Positions 1 through 8,208 of a DNA stretch of 42,804 nucleotides are shown here, one piece after another (the stretch's first letter is position 1; every line of letters starts with the position of its first letter). The notes beneath the pieces are model-generated. The model made no database searches. It saw only the letters and a program-made list of their open reading frames with translations, and was not told the DNA's origin. The stretch is from Planctomycetia bacterium (GTDB lineage Bacteria; Planctomycetota; Planctomycetia; Pirellulales; Thermoguttaceae). A program made the position numbers and the translations under genes. The stretch spans positions 1 through 42,804 of the forward strand of contig JAUNMR010000030.1 of NCBI GenBank assembly GCA_030537455.1. Reading direction: 5' to 3'.

Positions 1-1021
1 CGTTCATATCCATACCGCCGGTCATATCGGGGTTCATACCGCCGGTCATGTCAGTCATGCCGCCGTTCATATTAGGATTCATGCCGTTGTTGTTATATTG
101 TAGTCGTTGCGCGCGCAAGACGCCGGAGGTATCCTCAGGATCCCAGCTGATAATATCGTCGCCGTCTCCGTTGTCGTCGATCCCATCAGGACCACAGGAC
201 CAGATCGCGGGGCGCAGACCGTCGCCCTTTGTGGTCGGGTATTCGTAGCGATAGGGGTTCTTCCAAGAGTCAACCAGTTGCTTTTCGTCGATGAAGGGCT
301 CGGTAATCTTGGGCGGACGAGGAGTTTGCGGAACTTGAGGATTACCCGTCATACTACCGGGCTGACCATAACCGCCCATACCGCCCATATCGCCGCCCAT
401 GCCGGTTCCACCGTACATACCAGTGGAATCCATGCCCGAACCGCCGTACATACCGCTCATATCGCCGCCCATGCCGGCGCCGCCGTACATGCCAGTGGAA
501 TCCATGCCAGCGCCGCCGTACATACCGTTCATATCGCCGCCCATGCCGGCGCCGCCGTACATGCCCGTGGAATCCATACCCATGCCCATGCCGTTACCGC
601 CCGTGCCCATGCCGGCGCCTGACATATCGCCGCCCATGCCGACGCCTTGACCATAACCGCCCATACCGGTCATATCGCCGCCCATGCCGCCCATGCCAGC
701 GTCGGTCATACCAGGTTGACCGTTCTGATCGGTCTGCTGATTTTGTTGTTGCTGCTGTTGAGCGTTCGGGTCGACTTTACCAACCAGCGCGTAGAGACCC
801 TCCTGTTGCGTCGGGTAACGACCAATTTCAATTTTAAATTGTTCAACCGCATTTTGGACGGTTTTAACCTGGTTCGTTGTGATACGCACCAACGCTTTTT
901 TATACTGTCCCCAAACGGTGGTGGCCAGCATACCGATAATAACGATCAAGATCGCGAGTACGATCAATAACTCGAGCAATGTGAACGCATTGCGCGATGA
1001 ATATCCAGCGACGCGTTTCAT
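1..1021 (-). CDS. GspG-like type II secretion pseudopilin with Gly/Met-rich insert (3' end off window)
   Basis: Reading leftward from the ATG at 1021, the protein begins with a short basic leader and a prepilin cleavage/methylation motif (NAFTLLELLIVLAILIVI), which a prepilin peptidase would cut before Phe. The N-terminal helix continues into a GspG-like part (ALVRITTNQVKTVQNAVEQF, then IGRYPTQQEGLYALV). The C-terminal part (about residues 232-300) has the usual GspG signature DSWKNPYRYEYP followed by SCGPDGIDDNGDGDDI, the calcium-site region of major pseudopilins. Between these halves lies a Gln-rich stretch and then about 125 residues of Gly/Met/Tyr/Asp repeats. After the GspG end a second Gly-Met tail (MTGGMNPDM-type) runs off the window. 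Usual GspG is about 140 residues; this one exceeds 340. The Shine-Dalgarno AAAGGAGA precedes the ATG. The fold and family call is firm; the role of the insert is unknown. Confidence 0.88.
   Translation of the reverse strand, partial: MKRVAGYSSRNAFTLLELLIVLAILIVIIGMLATTVWGQYKKALVRITTNQVKTVQNAVEQFKIEIGRYPTQQEGLYALVGKVDPNAQQQQQQNQQTDQNGQPGMTDAGMGGMGGDMTGMGGYGQGVGMGGDMSGAGMGTGGNGMGMGMDSTGMYGGAGMGGDMNGMYGGAGMDSTGMYGGAGMGGDMSGMYGGSGMDSTGMYGGTGMGGDMGGMGGYGQPGSMTGNPQVPQTPRPPKITEPFIDEKQLVDSWKNPYRYEYPTTKGDGLRPAIWSCGPDGIDDNGDGDDIISWDPEDTSGVLRAQRLQYNNNGMNPNMNGGMTDMTGGMNPDMTGGMDMN
400..590 (-). repeat. 72-bp in-frame tandem repeat inside the pseudopilin gene
   Basis: The word gtggaatccat occurs at 423-433, 495-505 and 567-577, exactly 72 bp apart. 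It encodes a 24-residue unit of the form GMDSTGMYGGxGMGGDMxGM. Shorter Gly-Met words extend on both sides, so the array is degenerate at its edges. Exact 72-bp spacing suggests recent duplication or slippage. Confidence 0.85.
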
Positions 1022-1110
1022 AACGAACGTCTCCTTTTCAAATTAATTAAATGATGTTTCCAGGCGGGGGTGTGCGCTTGAGCGCTCATAAAGGGTCAGC
1101 GCACGGCGTG

Positions 1111-1137
1111 ATTATATCATTTTTTAGTGTCTATCAA
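1111..1137 (-). promoter_or_regulatory. candidate promoter of the pseudopilin gene
   Basis: On the minus strand a perfect TATAAT (1111-1116) is preceded by TG one base away, giving an extended -10 TGATATAAT. TTGATA lies 15 bp upstream (1132-1137). The spacer is short, but the extended -10 compensates. It would give a leader of about 85 nt. Confidence 0.45.
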
Positions 1138-1269
1138 AAGACTGATTTTACCATCTCACAGGGCGTCTTCAACGTAAAACTCGTTAAAAGGCAAAAAATT
1201 GGCGCACATAATTGCCCTTAGCAACGCTATTGTATCACAAAGAACTCAAAAAAGAAAGGGTTAATCGCA

Positions 1270-1323
1270 TAAAAGATAAAAAGAACGCGCGCAAATGCGG
1301 TTTTAGAGATACTTGCGCGCGTT
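1270..1323 (-). terminator. rho-independent terminator of the small lipoprotein gene
   Basis: AACGCGCGCAA (1284-1294) pairs with TTGCGCGCGTT (1313-1323). On the minus strand the stem is followed by CTTTTTATCTTTT. It lies about 70 bp past the stop of the lipoprotein gene. Confidence 0.7.
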
Positions 1324-1394
1324 AAAGACGTCGTAAAATTTGAGAGTCACGTTGCCAACCCGGCTTGGCAACGCCATCCTGGGTCGACGCCAGC

Positions 1395-1724
1395 TTAGTC
1401 GTCGTAACTAACGTCGGGCAGTACGCCGAGGGTGTTAGCGGTTTTCCCTCGTTGTACGTCCCATCCGCGTGGTCTTGTGTCAAAGGACTTAGGACCGACT
1501 TGTGCGTCAACGTAGGGGTCTCCTCCCTCGGGGAAATTATAGGCGCGCGCGGCCTTTTCCTCGGCCGTGGGCACGGCGAGCGTCGGAAACCAGTATCGTT
1601 TATTATTCGGATTCTCATTGAGCGCACGACAGCCTAACGCGAGCGTCGCCATAAGGCAAGTCAACGTTAAGAGCGCAACGCGCATACCGACGCGAACGTC
1701 TGATCGGGGACGATTGAAGTACAT
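1395..1724 (-). CDS. small predicted lipoprotein of unknown function
   Basis: I do not recognise the family. The N-terminus carries Arg residues, a hydrophobic stretch (MRVALLTLTCLMATLALGC) and a lipobox-like LALGC, so the mature protein should start at this Cys as a lipid-anchored protein. The lipobox is relaxed, with Ala rather than Leu at -3. The mature part is about 77 residues, polar, rich in Pro and Asn, without further membrane segments. Of three possible starts (1736, 1724, 1685) I chose 1724 because GGAA lies seven bases before it; the other two lack a ribosome site. The gene is flanked by its own terminator and stands alone. Small lipoproteins of this kind are common in planctomycetes and mostly uncharacterised. 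Confidence 0.65.
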   Translation of the reverse strand: MYFNRPRSDVRVGMRVALLTLTCLMATLALGCRALNENPNNKRYWFPTLAVPTAEEKAARAYNFPEGGDPYVDAQVGPKSFDTRPRGWDVQRGKTANTLGVLPDVSYDD

Positions 1725-2022
1725 CACACATTCCATGTGTTAAGAACGCCGCAACGCGTTGTTATCACGCCGGGGTTCAACTGGCTCAGGTAAGCTAACG
1801 CGTCGGATCAACAGCGATAGGACGCATACGCTTTGCCTATATCGGCGAACAAACGTAGCCAACCTCGAGGAAATCTGAAAATAACAATTCACACGCAAAT
1901 TTTCAAGTGCGGTTATAAGGAATAATCACACAGCGCCAAATAACAGGAAAGCAAGGAGCGTCATATTCAACGGCGCGTGCCCTAAAACAGCGAACAGGAT
2001 TGCAAGAAAAGAGGACAAGAAA
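1725..2022. other. intergenic, nothing recognised
   Basis: About 300 bases between the lipoprotein gene and the tRNA terminator show no plausible coding sequence and no clear structured element. Confidence 0.4.
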
Positions 2023-2048
2023 TAAAAAAAGCCGGAAGATTCCGGCTT
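2023..2048 (-). terminator. rho-independent terminator of tRNA-Leu
   Basis: On the minus strand AGCCGGAA and TTCCGGCT form a perfect stem with a two-base loop, followed by a run of seven T. It begins about four bases after the tRNA 3' end. Confidence 0.9.
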
Positions 2049-2051
2049 AAA

Positions 2052-2137
2052 TGCGGGCGAGAGGACTTGAACCTCCACGGGATTAATCTCCCATCAGGCC
2101 CTCAACCTGACGCGTCTGCCAATTCCGCCACGCCCGC
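2052..2137 (-). tRNA. tRNA-Leu, anticodon GAG
   Basis: The 86-base minus-strand sequence folds as a class II tRNA. The acceptor arm GCGGGCG pairs with CGCCCGC, and the discriminator base is A. The D arm contains GGCGGAATTGGCAGACGC. The anticodon stem TCAGG/CCTGA encloses TTGAGGG, so the anticodon is GAG and reads CUC/CUU leucine codons. A long variable arm (TGGGAGATTAATCCC) and the T arm GAGGTTCAAGTCCTC follow. CCA is not encoded and must be added after transcription. Confidence 0.96.
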
Positions 2138-2156
2138 GCGTGTGAATTGTTACAGA

Positions 2157-2184
2157 ATTTTAGCGCGTCCTTGTCATTTGACAA
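2157..2184 (-). promoter_or_regulatory. candidate promoter of tRNA-Leu
   Basis: On the minus strand TTGTCA (2179-2184) and TAAAAT (2157-2162) are separated by 16 bp, some 20 bases before the tRNA 5' end. The -35 sits in the palindrome CTTGTCATTTGACAAG (2170-2185). Confidence 0.5.
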
Positions 2185-2249
2185 GCGCTTTTCTTAAAAA
2201 AATCTCAAAAAAGGCAACGTCGACGCAAAAAGAAAGACGCTCGTTCTTC

Positions 2250-2278
2250 TTGACGCGTCGCGCGCGCGTCTTTACAAT
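2250..2278 (+). promoter_or_regulatory. sigma-70-type promoter of the dehydrogenase gene
   Basis: TTGACG (2250-2255) and TACAAT (2273-2278) have an exact 17-bp spacer, placed about 35 bases before the start at 2313. The -10 reads TACAATATCA, the same string found in two other promoters of this window (13713, 26617). Confidence 0.7.
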
Positions 2279-2312
2279 ATCAACGGCGTGACGTCGCCTT
2301 GGGAGAATCACA

Positions 2313-3227
2313 ATGGATTTAAAGCAAAGAATCGGCTGGATCGGCACGGGCGTGATCGGTAGCGCCTGCGCATCGCGTCTGCTCGACGCCGGTTTTGACC
2401 TGGCAGTTTATACGCGCACGCGCGCGAAAGCGGAACCGTTACTGTCGCGCGGCGCACATTGGACGTCGAGCGCGCGCGAACTAGCGAGCGACAGTTGTGT
2501 GGTCTTCTCTTGCGTGGGTTATCCTCATGACGTTCGTGAAATCTTCTTCGGACAAGAAGGAATCCTTCAGGCGTGGCAAAATTCGCCCGAGGCTTCTCAA
2601 CGCGTCTATATCGACATGACGACAAGTTCCCCGGAGCTGGCAAGAGAAATCGCCGAGGCAGCGCGCGCCAACAACTTCTATGCGCTCGACGCTCCGGTAT
2701 CGGGCGGCGACGTCGGCGCGCGCAACGGTACGCTCTCTATTATGGTTGGCGGGGACGAACACGCGGCGCACACGGTCACGCCCATTCTGGCGTGCCTTGG
2801 GAATAATATCCGCGTTCTCGGACCGGCCGGCTCCGGTCAGCGTGCGAAAGCGACCAATCAGATCCTTATTGCTGGCAATATGGTCGGCGTGTGCGAGGCG
2901 CTACTGTATGCATATCGTGCAGGTCTGGAGTTAGAAGACGTTTTGGCGTCGGTTTCCAGCGGCGCGGCGGGTAGTTGGTCACTGTCGAACCTCGCGCCGC
3001 GTATACTGCGCGGCGACTTTGAGCCCGGGTTTTACGTGGAACATTTCATTAAAGACATGGGCATAGCGCTAGAGGACGCGCAGCGCTTGGGTCTAGCGCT
3101 ACCGGGTCTGGCGCTAGTGAAACAATTGTACCTGGCGCTTCAGGCGCAAGGGGGCGGTAAATTGGGGACGCAGGCGCTCATTCAAGCGCTCGCACGCATC
3201 TCCAACGTCGACGCCTTTGGCGCATAG
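2313..3227 (+). CDS. NAD(P)-dependent beta-hydroxyacid dehydrogenase (3-hydroxyisobutyrate dehydrogenase family)
   Basis: The 304-residue protein has the length and architecture of this family. An N-terminal Rossmann fold carries GTGVIG at residues 11-16 for dinucleotide binding. The substrate-binding motif [16 protein letters not shown] follows, then the catalytic lysine region [11 protein letters not shown], with Lys179 as the expected catalytic base. The C-terminal half is the all-helical domain. Members reduce or oxidise small beta-hydroxyacids such as 3-hydroxyisobutyrate, tartronate semialdehyde/glycerate, or succinic and glyoxylic semialdehydes. The substrate cannot be decided from sequence alone. 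An Arg after the Rossmann second strand (YTRTRAKAE) hints at NADP preference. The ATG follows GGGAGA with good spacing and a strong promoter. The gene is followed 78 bases later by pgsA in the same direction. Confidence 0.9.
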   Translation: MDLKQRIGWIGTGVIGSACASRLLDAGFDLAVYTRTRAKAEPLLSRGAHWTSSARELASDSCVVFSCVGYPHDVREIFFGQEGILQAWQNSPEASQRVYIDMTTSSPELAREIAEAARANNFYALDAPVSGGDVGARNGTLSIMVGGDEHAAHTVTPILACLGNNIRVLGPAGSGQRAKATNQILIAGNMVGVCEALLYAYRAGLELEDVLASVSSGAAGSWSLSNLAPRILRGDFEPGFYVEHFIKDMGIALEDAQRLGLALPGLALVKQLYLALQAQGGGKLGTQALIQALARISNVDAFGA

Positions 3228-3305
3228 CGTCAATTTGAATCTTGAAATTCACGCCAACGTGCGCAACGCGTACAACGCGATTTGCGCCGGTTAGGGAGAC
3301 GACAT

Positions 3306-3968
3306 ATGACAGAAGAAAAAACCACCGCAGACGCCGCTACGGCAAAAGCGCCGAAACTCTGGAACGTTCCCAATGTTCTAACAATGGCGCGCATTGTCCT
3401 TTCGATTATACTCTTTGCGATCATGCCCTTTAAAATGTACGTCACCGCCCTGGCGCTGTTTATCGTGGCGGCGATCACGGATTTCGTCGACGGATGGTGG
3501 GCGCGTAAGTTTAATCAGAAGACGCAATTCGGACGCATTATGGATCCGTTCGCGGACAAAATGCTCGTGTGTGGCACGCTGATCTATCTTGTCACAATTC
3601 CGTTCCTTCACGACCTTTTCCCCTGCAGTGGTTGCGCATGTCCGCTCGCGTGCATTCCAATTGGTCTGGCGACCTGGATGGTCGTGGCGATTATTATGCG
3701 CGAGCTCTTTGTGACAATGCTACGCTCCATGGTGGAGGCGTCGGGCGGCGACTTCTCTGCAAAATGGATCGGCAAATGGAAGACGACAATCCAATGCGTC
3801 GATATTCCACTGGCGTTTGTACTGCTCATTCTAGAGGCGCGTGGCGTCGCCTCGCCCGTGTGGCTACGTCTGGCGTTTGTCGTGGGACTTTATGCGGTGA
3901 CCTATCTTACGCTCTACTCCGGGTGGATCTATATTCGCGCGGCGATTCAAATGCAAAAGCACGATTAA
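3306..3968 (+). CDS. pgsA: CDP-diacylglycerol-glycerol-3-phosphate 3-phosphatidyltransferase
   Basis: This integral membrane enzyme would make phosphatidylglycerol phosphate from CDP-diacylglycerol and glycerol-3-phosphate. The complete CDP-alcohol phosphatidyltransferase motif is present: Asp59, Asp62-Gly63, Ala66-Arg67, Gly76, Asp80 and Asp84 (DFVDGWWAR ... GRIMDPFADK), with all catalytic and metal-binding Asp residues intact. The preceding NVPNVLTMARIV is the usual first-helix signature of PgsA. Length (220 residues) is slightly above the usual 180-200, from a polar N-terminal extension and a Cys-containing loop (FPCSGCACPLAC, about residues 104-115) between membrane helices. I chose the ATG at 3306, which follows AGGGAG, rather than an upstream TTG at 3282. 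Confidence 0.92.
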   Translation: MTEEKTTADAATAKAPKLWNVPNVLTMARIVLSIILFAIMPFKMYVTALALFIVAAITDFVDGWWARKFNQKTQFGRIMDPFADKMLVCGTLIYLVTIPFLHDLFPCSGCACPLACIPIGLATWMVVAIIMRELFVTMLRSMVEASGGDFSAKWIGKWKTTIQCVDIPLAFVLLILEARGVASPVWLRLAFVVGLYAVTYLTLYSGWIYIRAAIQMQKHD

Positions 3969-4010
3969 AAGCTTAGTCTGCGCTATGATTATTTGGAAAT
4001 AAACACAATC

Positions 4011-4040
4011 CGCCGTTAGGTTCAATAGAATCTAACGGCG
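4011..4040 (+). terminator. hairpin between pgsA and the CPBP protease gene
   Basis: CGCCGTTAG (4011-4019) pairs perfectly with CTAACGGCG (4032-4040) around a 12-base loop. No T run follows, so it may be a weak terminator, a processing site or a stabilising 3' end rather than a classical terminator. It ends about 20 bases before the next start codon. Confidence 0.45.
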
Positions 4041-4061
4041 TGCTATTAAATAAAAGTCGCT

Positions 4062-5258
4062 ATGTACGTCACGCTCGTTTTTCTTGGCTTAGCGCTTGGA
4101 CTGCTCTATACCTATCTCCCACGTTACGCGTTGCGTCCGTTGTTTTTTGTGCGCGAGAATCTCACGCTGACGCCTTGGTCGCTCGGCGTGGCGATTCTTT
4201 TACTCTTCTATGTCCAGATCGCCCTGCCCGTGATCATTGCGCCCCTGGTCAAGCCGATCGGAGAACGACTCTTCCCGGAAGAGGAGGCGCTCCGCCCGCG
4301 CGCACAACAGATTATCCCACTCGAGGACGACCAAATCGTAAGCGATCCGGCGCCTAACGAAGAGAAAGACGACTCAAACGAAGTCGTCGCCTCAACCGAG
4401 CCGTACGACTCACAAAAGAACGACGAAGAAATAATCGCGCAAACGTCCCCGGTCGAGACGGAAGATGGAATCAGCGATCAAGAAACCGAGAGCGCCGAGC
4501 AGGAGCTAGAGGCTTTAATCACAAAAGAGGAAAGCGACGTCGTCGCCCCAACGGTCAGACCGACCGAACACCCATTGGCGCGTTTACTCATTCGTTCGAT
4601 GGGCGCCAAAATATTCCCCTTGATTCTTACGCTATTTATAATATGCGTGTGCGTTTTAGCGCCGCTGTCGGAGGAACTGTGCTATCGCGTCGTTCTTCAA
4701 AGCGCGGTGGAGCGCGGTCTATATGACCTTGTGCCAGAAGCGCGAAAATTGCGCGCGGTGGTCGCAGTAATCGCGCCGGCGCTCTTCTTTGCGCTACTGC
4801 ATTTCAATACGCCGGAAGATCAAAATTCGCCAGAGCCGAGCGCGACGCTCTTCGCCTCCCTCTTGGGCACAACCGTCATGGACTTTATCATACTCTTGAG
4901 CGTTCCGCTGGTTCTGCGTAAATTCTCGCGCGCTAGTCTAGTCGACCTTGGTCTAGAGGAATTCACCGCATGGCGACCTGGCGCGCGCCTGACAACGCTC
5001 AAACGCACGTTCGACTCCTTTTTGCGCGGCGTGTGCTATTTACTTCTGATCTTTGTTCCGGTTCAAATTTTTAACATCGGGGCGCAACAGCTTCTTCCGA
5101 ACCACGTGATTGCGCCAATCCCGATCTTTCTATTTGCAATCTTCCAGGGCGTTGCGTATATGCGCGGTCGAAGTTATGCGTATATTGTCGGAGCGCACGT
5201 GGCGCTCAATAGTATTAGCACGCTCACGCTCCTGTCGATCTTTCTGAACTGGCGTTAG
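4062..5258 (+). CDS. CPBP-family intramembrane metalloprotease with acidic cytoplasmic insert
   Basis: The three signatures of the CPBP (CAAX protease and bacteriocin-processing, Abi) family are visible: SEELCYR at about residues 203-209 (the EExxxR motif), FALLH at about 245-249 (FxxxH) and HVALN at about 380-384. These provide the glutamates and histidines of the metal-dependent active site. The protein has two N-terminal membrane segments, then about 100 residues rich in Glu and Asp (roughly 75-175), then the multi-helix protease core and C-terminal helices. At 398 residues it is longer than typical 200-300-residue members, mainly because of the acidic insert. In bacteria the family includes immunity and protein-processing proteases; the substrate here is unknown. 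The Shine-Dalgarno is weak. Confidence 0.85.
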   Translation: MYVTLVFLGLALGLLYTYLPRYALRPLFFVRENLTLTPWSLGVAILLLFYVQIALPVIIAPLVKPIGERLFPEEEALRPRAQQIIPLEDDQIVSDPAPNEEKDDSNEVVASTEPYDSQKNDEEIIAQTSPVETEDGISDQETESAEQELEALITKEESDVVAPTVRPTEHPLARLLIRSMGAKIFPLILTLFIICVCVLAPLSEELCYRVVLQSAVERGLYDLVPEARKLRAVVAVIAPALFFALLHFNTPEDQNSPEPSATLFASLLGTTVMDFIILLSVPLVLRKFSRASLVDLGLEEFTAWRPGARLTTLKRTFDSFLRGVCYLLLIFVPVQIFNIGAQQLLPNHVIAPIPIFLFAIFQGVAYMRGRSYAYIVGAHVALNSISTLTLLSIFLNWR

Positions 5259-5285
5259 CGCCGTTACGAACGCGAGAGCCCGGTC

Positions 5286-5328
5286 AAAAAAAAAGCGTTG
5301 CGTCTTCACGTAGGGACGCAACGCTTTT
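5286..5328 (-). terminator. bidirectional rho-independent terminator
   Basis: AAAAGCGTTGCGTC (5291-5304) pairs perfectly with GACGCAACGCTTTT (5315-5328). On the minus strand nine T follow, serving the 950-residue protein gene that ends at 5356. On the plus strand four T follow, serving the CPBP gene. Confidence 0.92.
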
Positions 5329-5355
5329 GGAGACATGGTCGTCTTCGGTCTGTTT

Positions 5356-8208
5356 TTAAAGCGCGACAGACACGAGCAGGTCGTTAGGAATCAAGTAAAT
5401 TGTGTCAACAAAGGAGTGTTTTCTAGCGACAACGCTACTAACGTTTATATTATAGACGCGTCCGAAACTATTAGGAAAGGTCTGTCCTTGCACCGGAGCG
5501 ACGCCTAGCGCGCTAGAGGAAAGATCGGACGCCCAGGGGTAATAATGCAATGCAAAATCAATGGGGTTATATAGATTGACAACGCAATTCGGAAGCGTCG
5601 ACGCGTTGGAGTATTGACCGTAATAGTCAAAGGCGCCAAGGTCACAAGCGGCGCACACAAGCAAAAGCGCAATACGTCCGTTTTTTTGCACGTCTGGACG
5701 GTCGGTCGTTTCGTTGGCACGAGCGGTAAGCGCAAGATTCTCCAACGCGCGTCCCACGACACAAGCGCCGAAACTAAAGCCTACAAAAGTGACGTCGTCT
5801 TGCGTGTTCATTTTCGCAACGACGCTCGCGAGGTTCGCGCCAGACATATTGGCGAGTTGAATTTTATTCTTAGCGTCGACTCTCATACGCGCCATCGTTC
5901 GTTCCGACGCCCACTTCCAGATCACCAGGCGGTAGGAACGTTGAGCGTTAGTGGCACGACGCGCGCGATTGATCGAATCGCGAAAGACGTAGGCGGCGTT
6001 CACAGCGGACGTCATATCGGTCTGATATCCGTGCGCCCAAAAGATCGTAACGCGCTCTTGCGCGTCAGTGGCGTAGAATTCCTCGAAGGAGGAAGCGCGC
6101 CATTGGTTCTCTTCGTTCTTCCAGACGGTAAGGGTCGAACAATTATCGTCGACCATCCAGACTTCGTCGAGTAGAGGCGCTCTGACGACCTGTTGCGCGC
6201 GTGCGTGTTGTGACGCGTCTGGTTGCGCTTGGTTCTGCTGCGCGCCGCTCACGGCAAAGCCTTCCTCTTCGGCGCTAGGGTTGACGTCTTCGCCCACTTG
6301 CGGTTCGTTTAAACTCGCCGAATCTTCCGAGGCGGTAGGGAGACTCGCCGAGTCTGACTCCGAGGCGTCTTTATCCGGTCTGAGTTCAGGCCGTTGCGAT
6401 AATAAATCGCTTTGTCCCTCCAAGGGTTGCGACTCTTGACTCGCCGTCGTAACGACGTAAGAGACGAGGGTCACACTGGAACTACTCTCTGTCGTGGCAC
6501 AGGTCGGCTCGACAATCACGGTCGTATCATAACTATCACGCGCGACGGAGTTTGCGCCCTCTTGCTCTTGGTTTGCAACGTCTTGGTTTTCCTCGTGGTT
6601 ATTGGTCAGTTCACTCGCTTTATCCGTAACGTTGGCAACGACGAAGCTCTCCTCGTCAAACTCTTGCGCGTCGACTTCCGCGTCCAGGACTGAGTTAGTC
6701 GCATTCAGGTCGGCGGCGTCAGATTGAGAAAAAATAATCTCGTTGTTCGAGGCGTTGGAGTCAAAAATGACTTGTGCGGTTTCGGTCGATTCAGTTTTTT
6801 CGGCGTTCTCTTGGACGTTGGCGGTTTCTTCGGTATTTTCAGTTTTTTGGCTTTTGTTCGAGGCGTTGAGTTCTTCTAGAGCGCAATCCAGTTCTTCCAG
6901 GACAATACCGTAAAAGCTCAGATCATTGGAATCAAAGATAATTTCGCCAGATTCAGTTTCTTCGACTTCTTCAACTTCGATATTAAGTTCGTCGGTAGCG
7001 TCGTTCTCTTCTTCGGCTTGGAGCAGGTTCGAATCGTCAATCAGATCGCTGACGTCGTAGAAATCTTCTTCCTTGGCAATAACAATCGTGCTTTCAGTAG
7101 CGTCGTTTCCATCCTCGGTATCAATCGCGTCTTCCATAGATTCTTCGTCGCGAATAACTTCACTAGAAGAAATATCCTGGTCAAAAGCGTCTTCCTCGAT
7201 CGCAAGCTCGTCAATGAGCGCGTCTAATTCTTCTTCAAGTTCGACGTCTTCATTCTCGTCGTAATCGGCGAGGTCATTGGAATCGAAAACAATTTCGTCT
7301 TCTTCCATCGGCGCGACAACAGTTTCGTAGTCGTTCAAGTCGTTGGAATCGAAAACAATTTCATCCTCATCCATCGGCTCAACTACGGTTTCGTAGTCGT
7401 TCAAATCGTTGGAATCAAAAACGATCTCATCCTCTTCCACCGACGCAACGACGGTTTCGTAGTCGTTCAAGTCGTTGGAATCAAAGACAATCTCTTCTTC
7501 CATTTCAACGAAGGGTTCTTCGTAATCAGCGAGGTCATTGGAATCGAAAACGATCTCTTCTTCGGCGTTGAAGAGCTGATTTGCGGCGACCACGGCGTCG
7601 GCAACGGTTAAGATCTCCTCAGCGACGTCTTGCTCGACTTCTTCCTCAAGGAGGACGTCGAGTTCGTCTTCCAAGGGGAGCGCGCCAAGATCTTGGGCGT
7701 CTTCTTCTTCCGCGACCAGTTCGATAGCAACGTCGTCCATTTCCATGGCGTAAGCTTCGTCCAGTTCAGCGTCAGATAAAGCGACTTGTGGCTCGAAGAC
7801 AAATTCAGCGTCGTCTTCCAGGGACAGTTCCTCGTCTTGCTGGGCAAGTTCGACTTCATAGCCGTTCAACTCAACCGCCTCGTCGATCGAATCGCTGGGC
7901 AGATAGGTCACGTCGGGATCAGCGGCGATTTCAACTTCGGTCTTTTCTTCCTCGTCGGTAGCGTCGTCAATAACGTCGACCTCGGCGTCGAGAATTTCAT
8001 TGAACGGCAACGGCGTTTCATCCAGAACGGGGATCAGGTCTTCGTCTTCGGTAGCGGTTTCCTCAGCTTCGTTCGTCGCTACGGGAATTGGCGCGGGTTC
8101 GGGCGGCGCTTCTGTGCCTGAAAACCGCAAGACGACAAAGAGAGCCACAGCAGAAAGGGTCAGCATCATAATGAAGGAACCAAAGAGTTTCATGTAACCG
8201 TTAGTCAT
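5356..8208 (-). CDS. membrane-anchored alpha/beta-hydrolase with long acidic IVFDSNDL-repeat region
   Basis: Residues 8-29 are a hydrophobic anchor. About residues 30-215 are highly acidic. Residues 215-315 hold five copies of a 22-residue unit with core EIVFDSNDLxDYE, and two degenerate copies follow further on. A Ser/Thr/Gln-rich stretch runs to about residue 680. The C-terminal 240 residues resemble DUF900-type alpha/beta hydrolases: an AHGYQTD oxyanion-loop motif near residue 720, a nucleophile elbow GFSFGA near 809 (the expected Ser), a conserved Asp region (CAACDLGAFDYY) and a late His (ARKHSF). So a serine-hydrolase domain appears to sit on a long negatively charged stalk outside the cytoplasmic membrane. 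The substrate is unknown. The ATG is preceded by AAAAGGA. The gene is monocistronic between its own terminator and an AT-rich gap. Confidence 0.8.
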   Translation of the reverse strand: MTNGYMKLFGSFIMMLTLSAVALFVVLRFSGTEAPPEPAPIPVATNEAEETATEDEDLIPVLDETPLPFNEILDAEVDVIDDATDEEEKTEVEIAADPDVTYLPSDSIDEAVELNGYEVELAQQDEELSLEDDAEFVFEPQVALSDAELDEAYAMEMDDVAIELVAEEEDAQDLGALPLEDELDVLLEEEVEQDVAEEILTVADAVVAANQLFNAEEEIVFDSNDLADYEEPFVEMEEEIVFDSNDLNDYETVVASVEEDEIVFDSNDLNDYETVVEPMDEDEIVFDSNDLNDYETVVAPMEEDEIVFDSNDLADYDENEDVELEEELDALIDELAIEEDAFDQDISSSEVIRDEESMEDAIDTEDGNDATESTIVIAKEEDFYDVSDLIDDSNLLQAEEENDATDELNIEVEEVEETESGEIIFDSNDLSFYGIVLEELDCALEELNASNKSQKTENTEETANVQENAEKTESTETAQVIFDSNASNNEIIFSQSDAADLNATNSVLDAEVDAQEFDEESFVVANVTDKASELTNNHEENQDVANQEQEGANSVARDSYDTTVIVEPTCATTESSSSVTLVSYVVTTASQESQPLEGQSDLLSQRPELRPDKDASESDSASLPTASEDSASLNEPQVGEDVNPSAEEEGFAVSGAQQNQAQPDASQHARAQQVVRAPLLDEVWMVDDNCSTLTVWKNEENQWRASSFEEFYATDAQERVTIFWAHGYQTDMTSAVNAAYVFRDSINRARRATNAQRSYRLVIWKWASERTMARMRVDAKNKIQLANMSGANLASVVAKMNTQDDVTFVGFSFGACVVGRALENLALTARANETTDRPDVQKNGRIALLLVCAACDLGAFDYYGQYSNASTLPNCVVNLYNPIDFALHYYPWASDLSSSALGVAPVQGQTFPNSFGRVYNINVSSVVARKHSFVDTIYLIPNDLLVSVAL
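7270..7560 (-). repeat. 66-bp tandem repeats encoding EIVFDSNDL units
   Basis: The marker ggaatc within the repeat falls at 7279, 7345, 7411, 7477 and 7540. The spacing is 66, 66, 66 and 63 bp, so each unit is 22 (once 21) codons. Related single copies are seen near 6928 and 6754. Synonymous differences between copies (gaaaac/aaaaac/aaagac) indicate selection on the peptide. Confidence 0.9.

Larger units (their letters stand above)
1022..1394. other. intergenic region upstream of the pseudopilin
   Basis: No coding sequence is seen in these 373 bases. The region holds the probable promoter and 5' leader of the pseudopilin gene (minus strand) and the terminator of the small lipoprotein gene, both listed separately. 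Confidence 0.6.

Noticed and set aside
107..622. 171-codon frame on the plus strand rich in Ala/His/Thr
   Set aside because: It is the antisense shadow of the Gly/Met repeats of the pseudopilin gene; no ribosome site and only low-complexity sequence.
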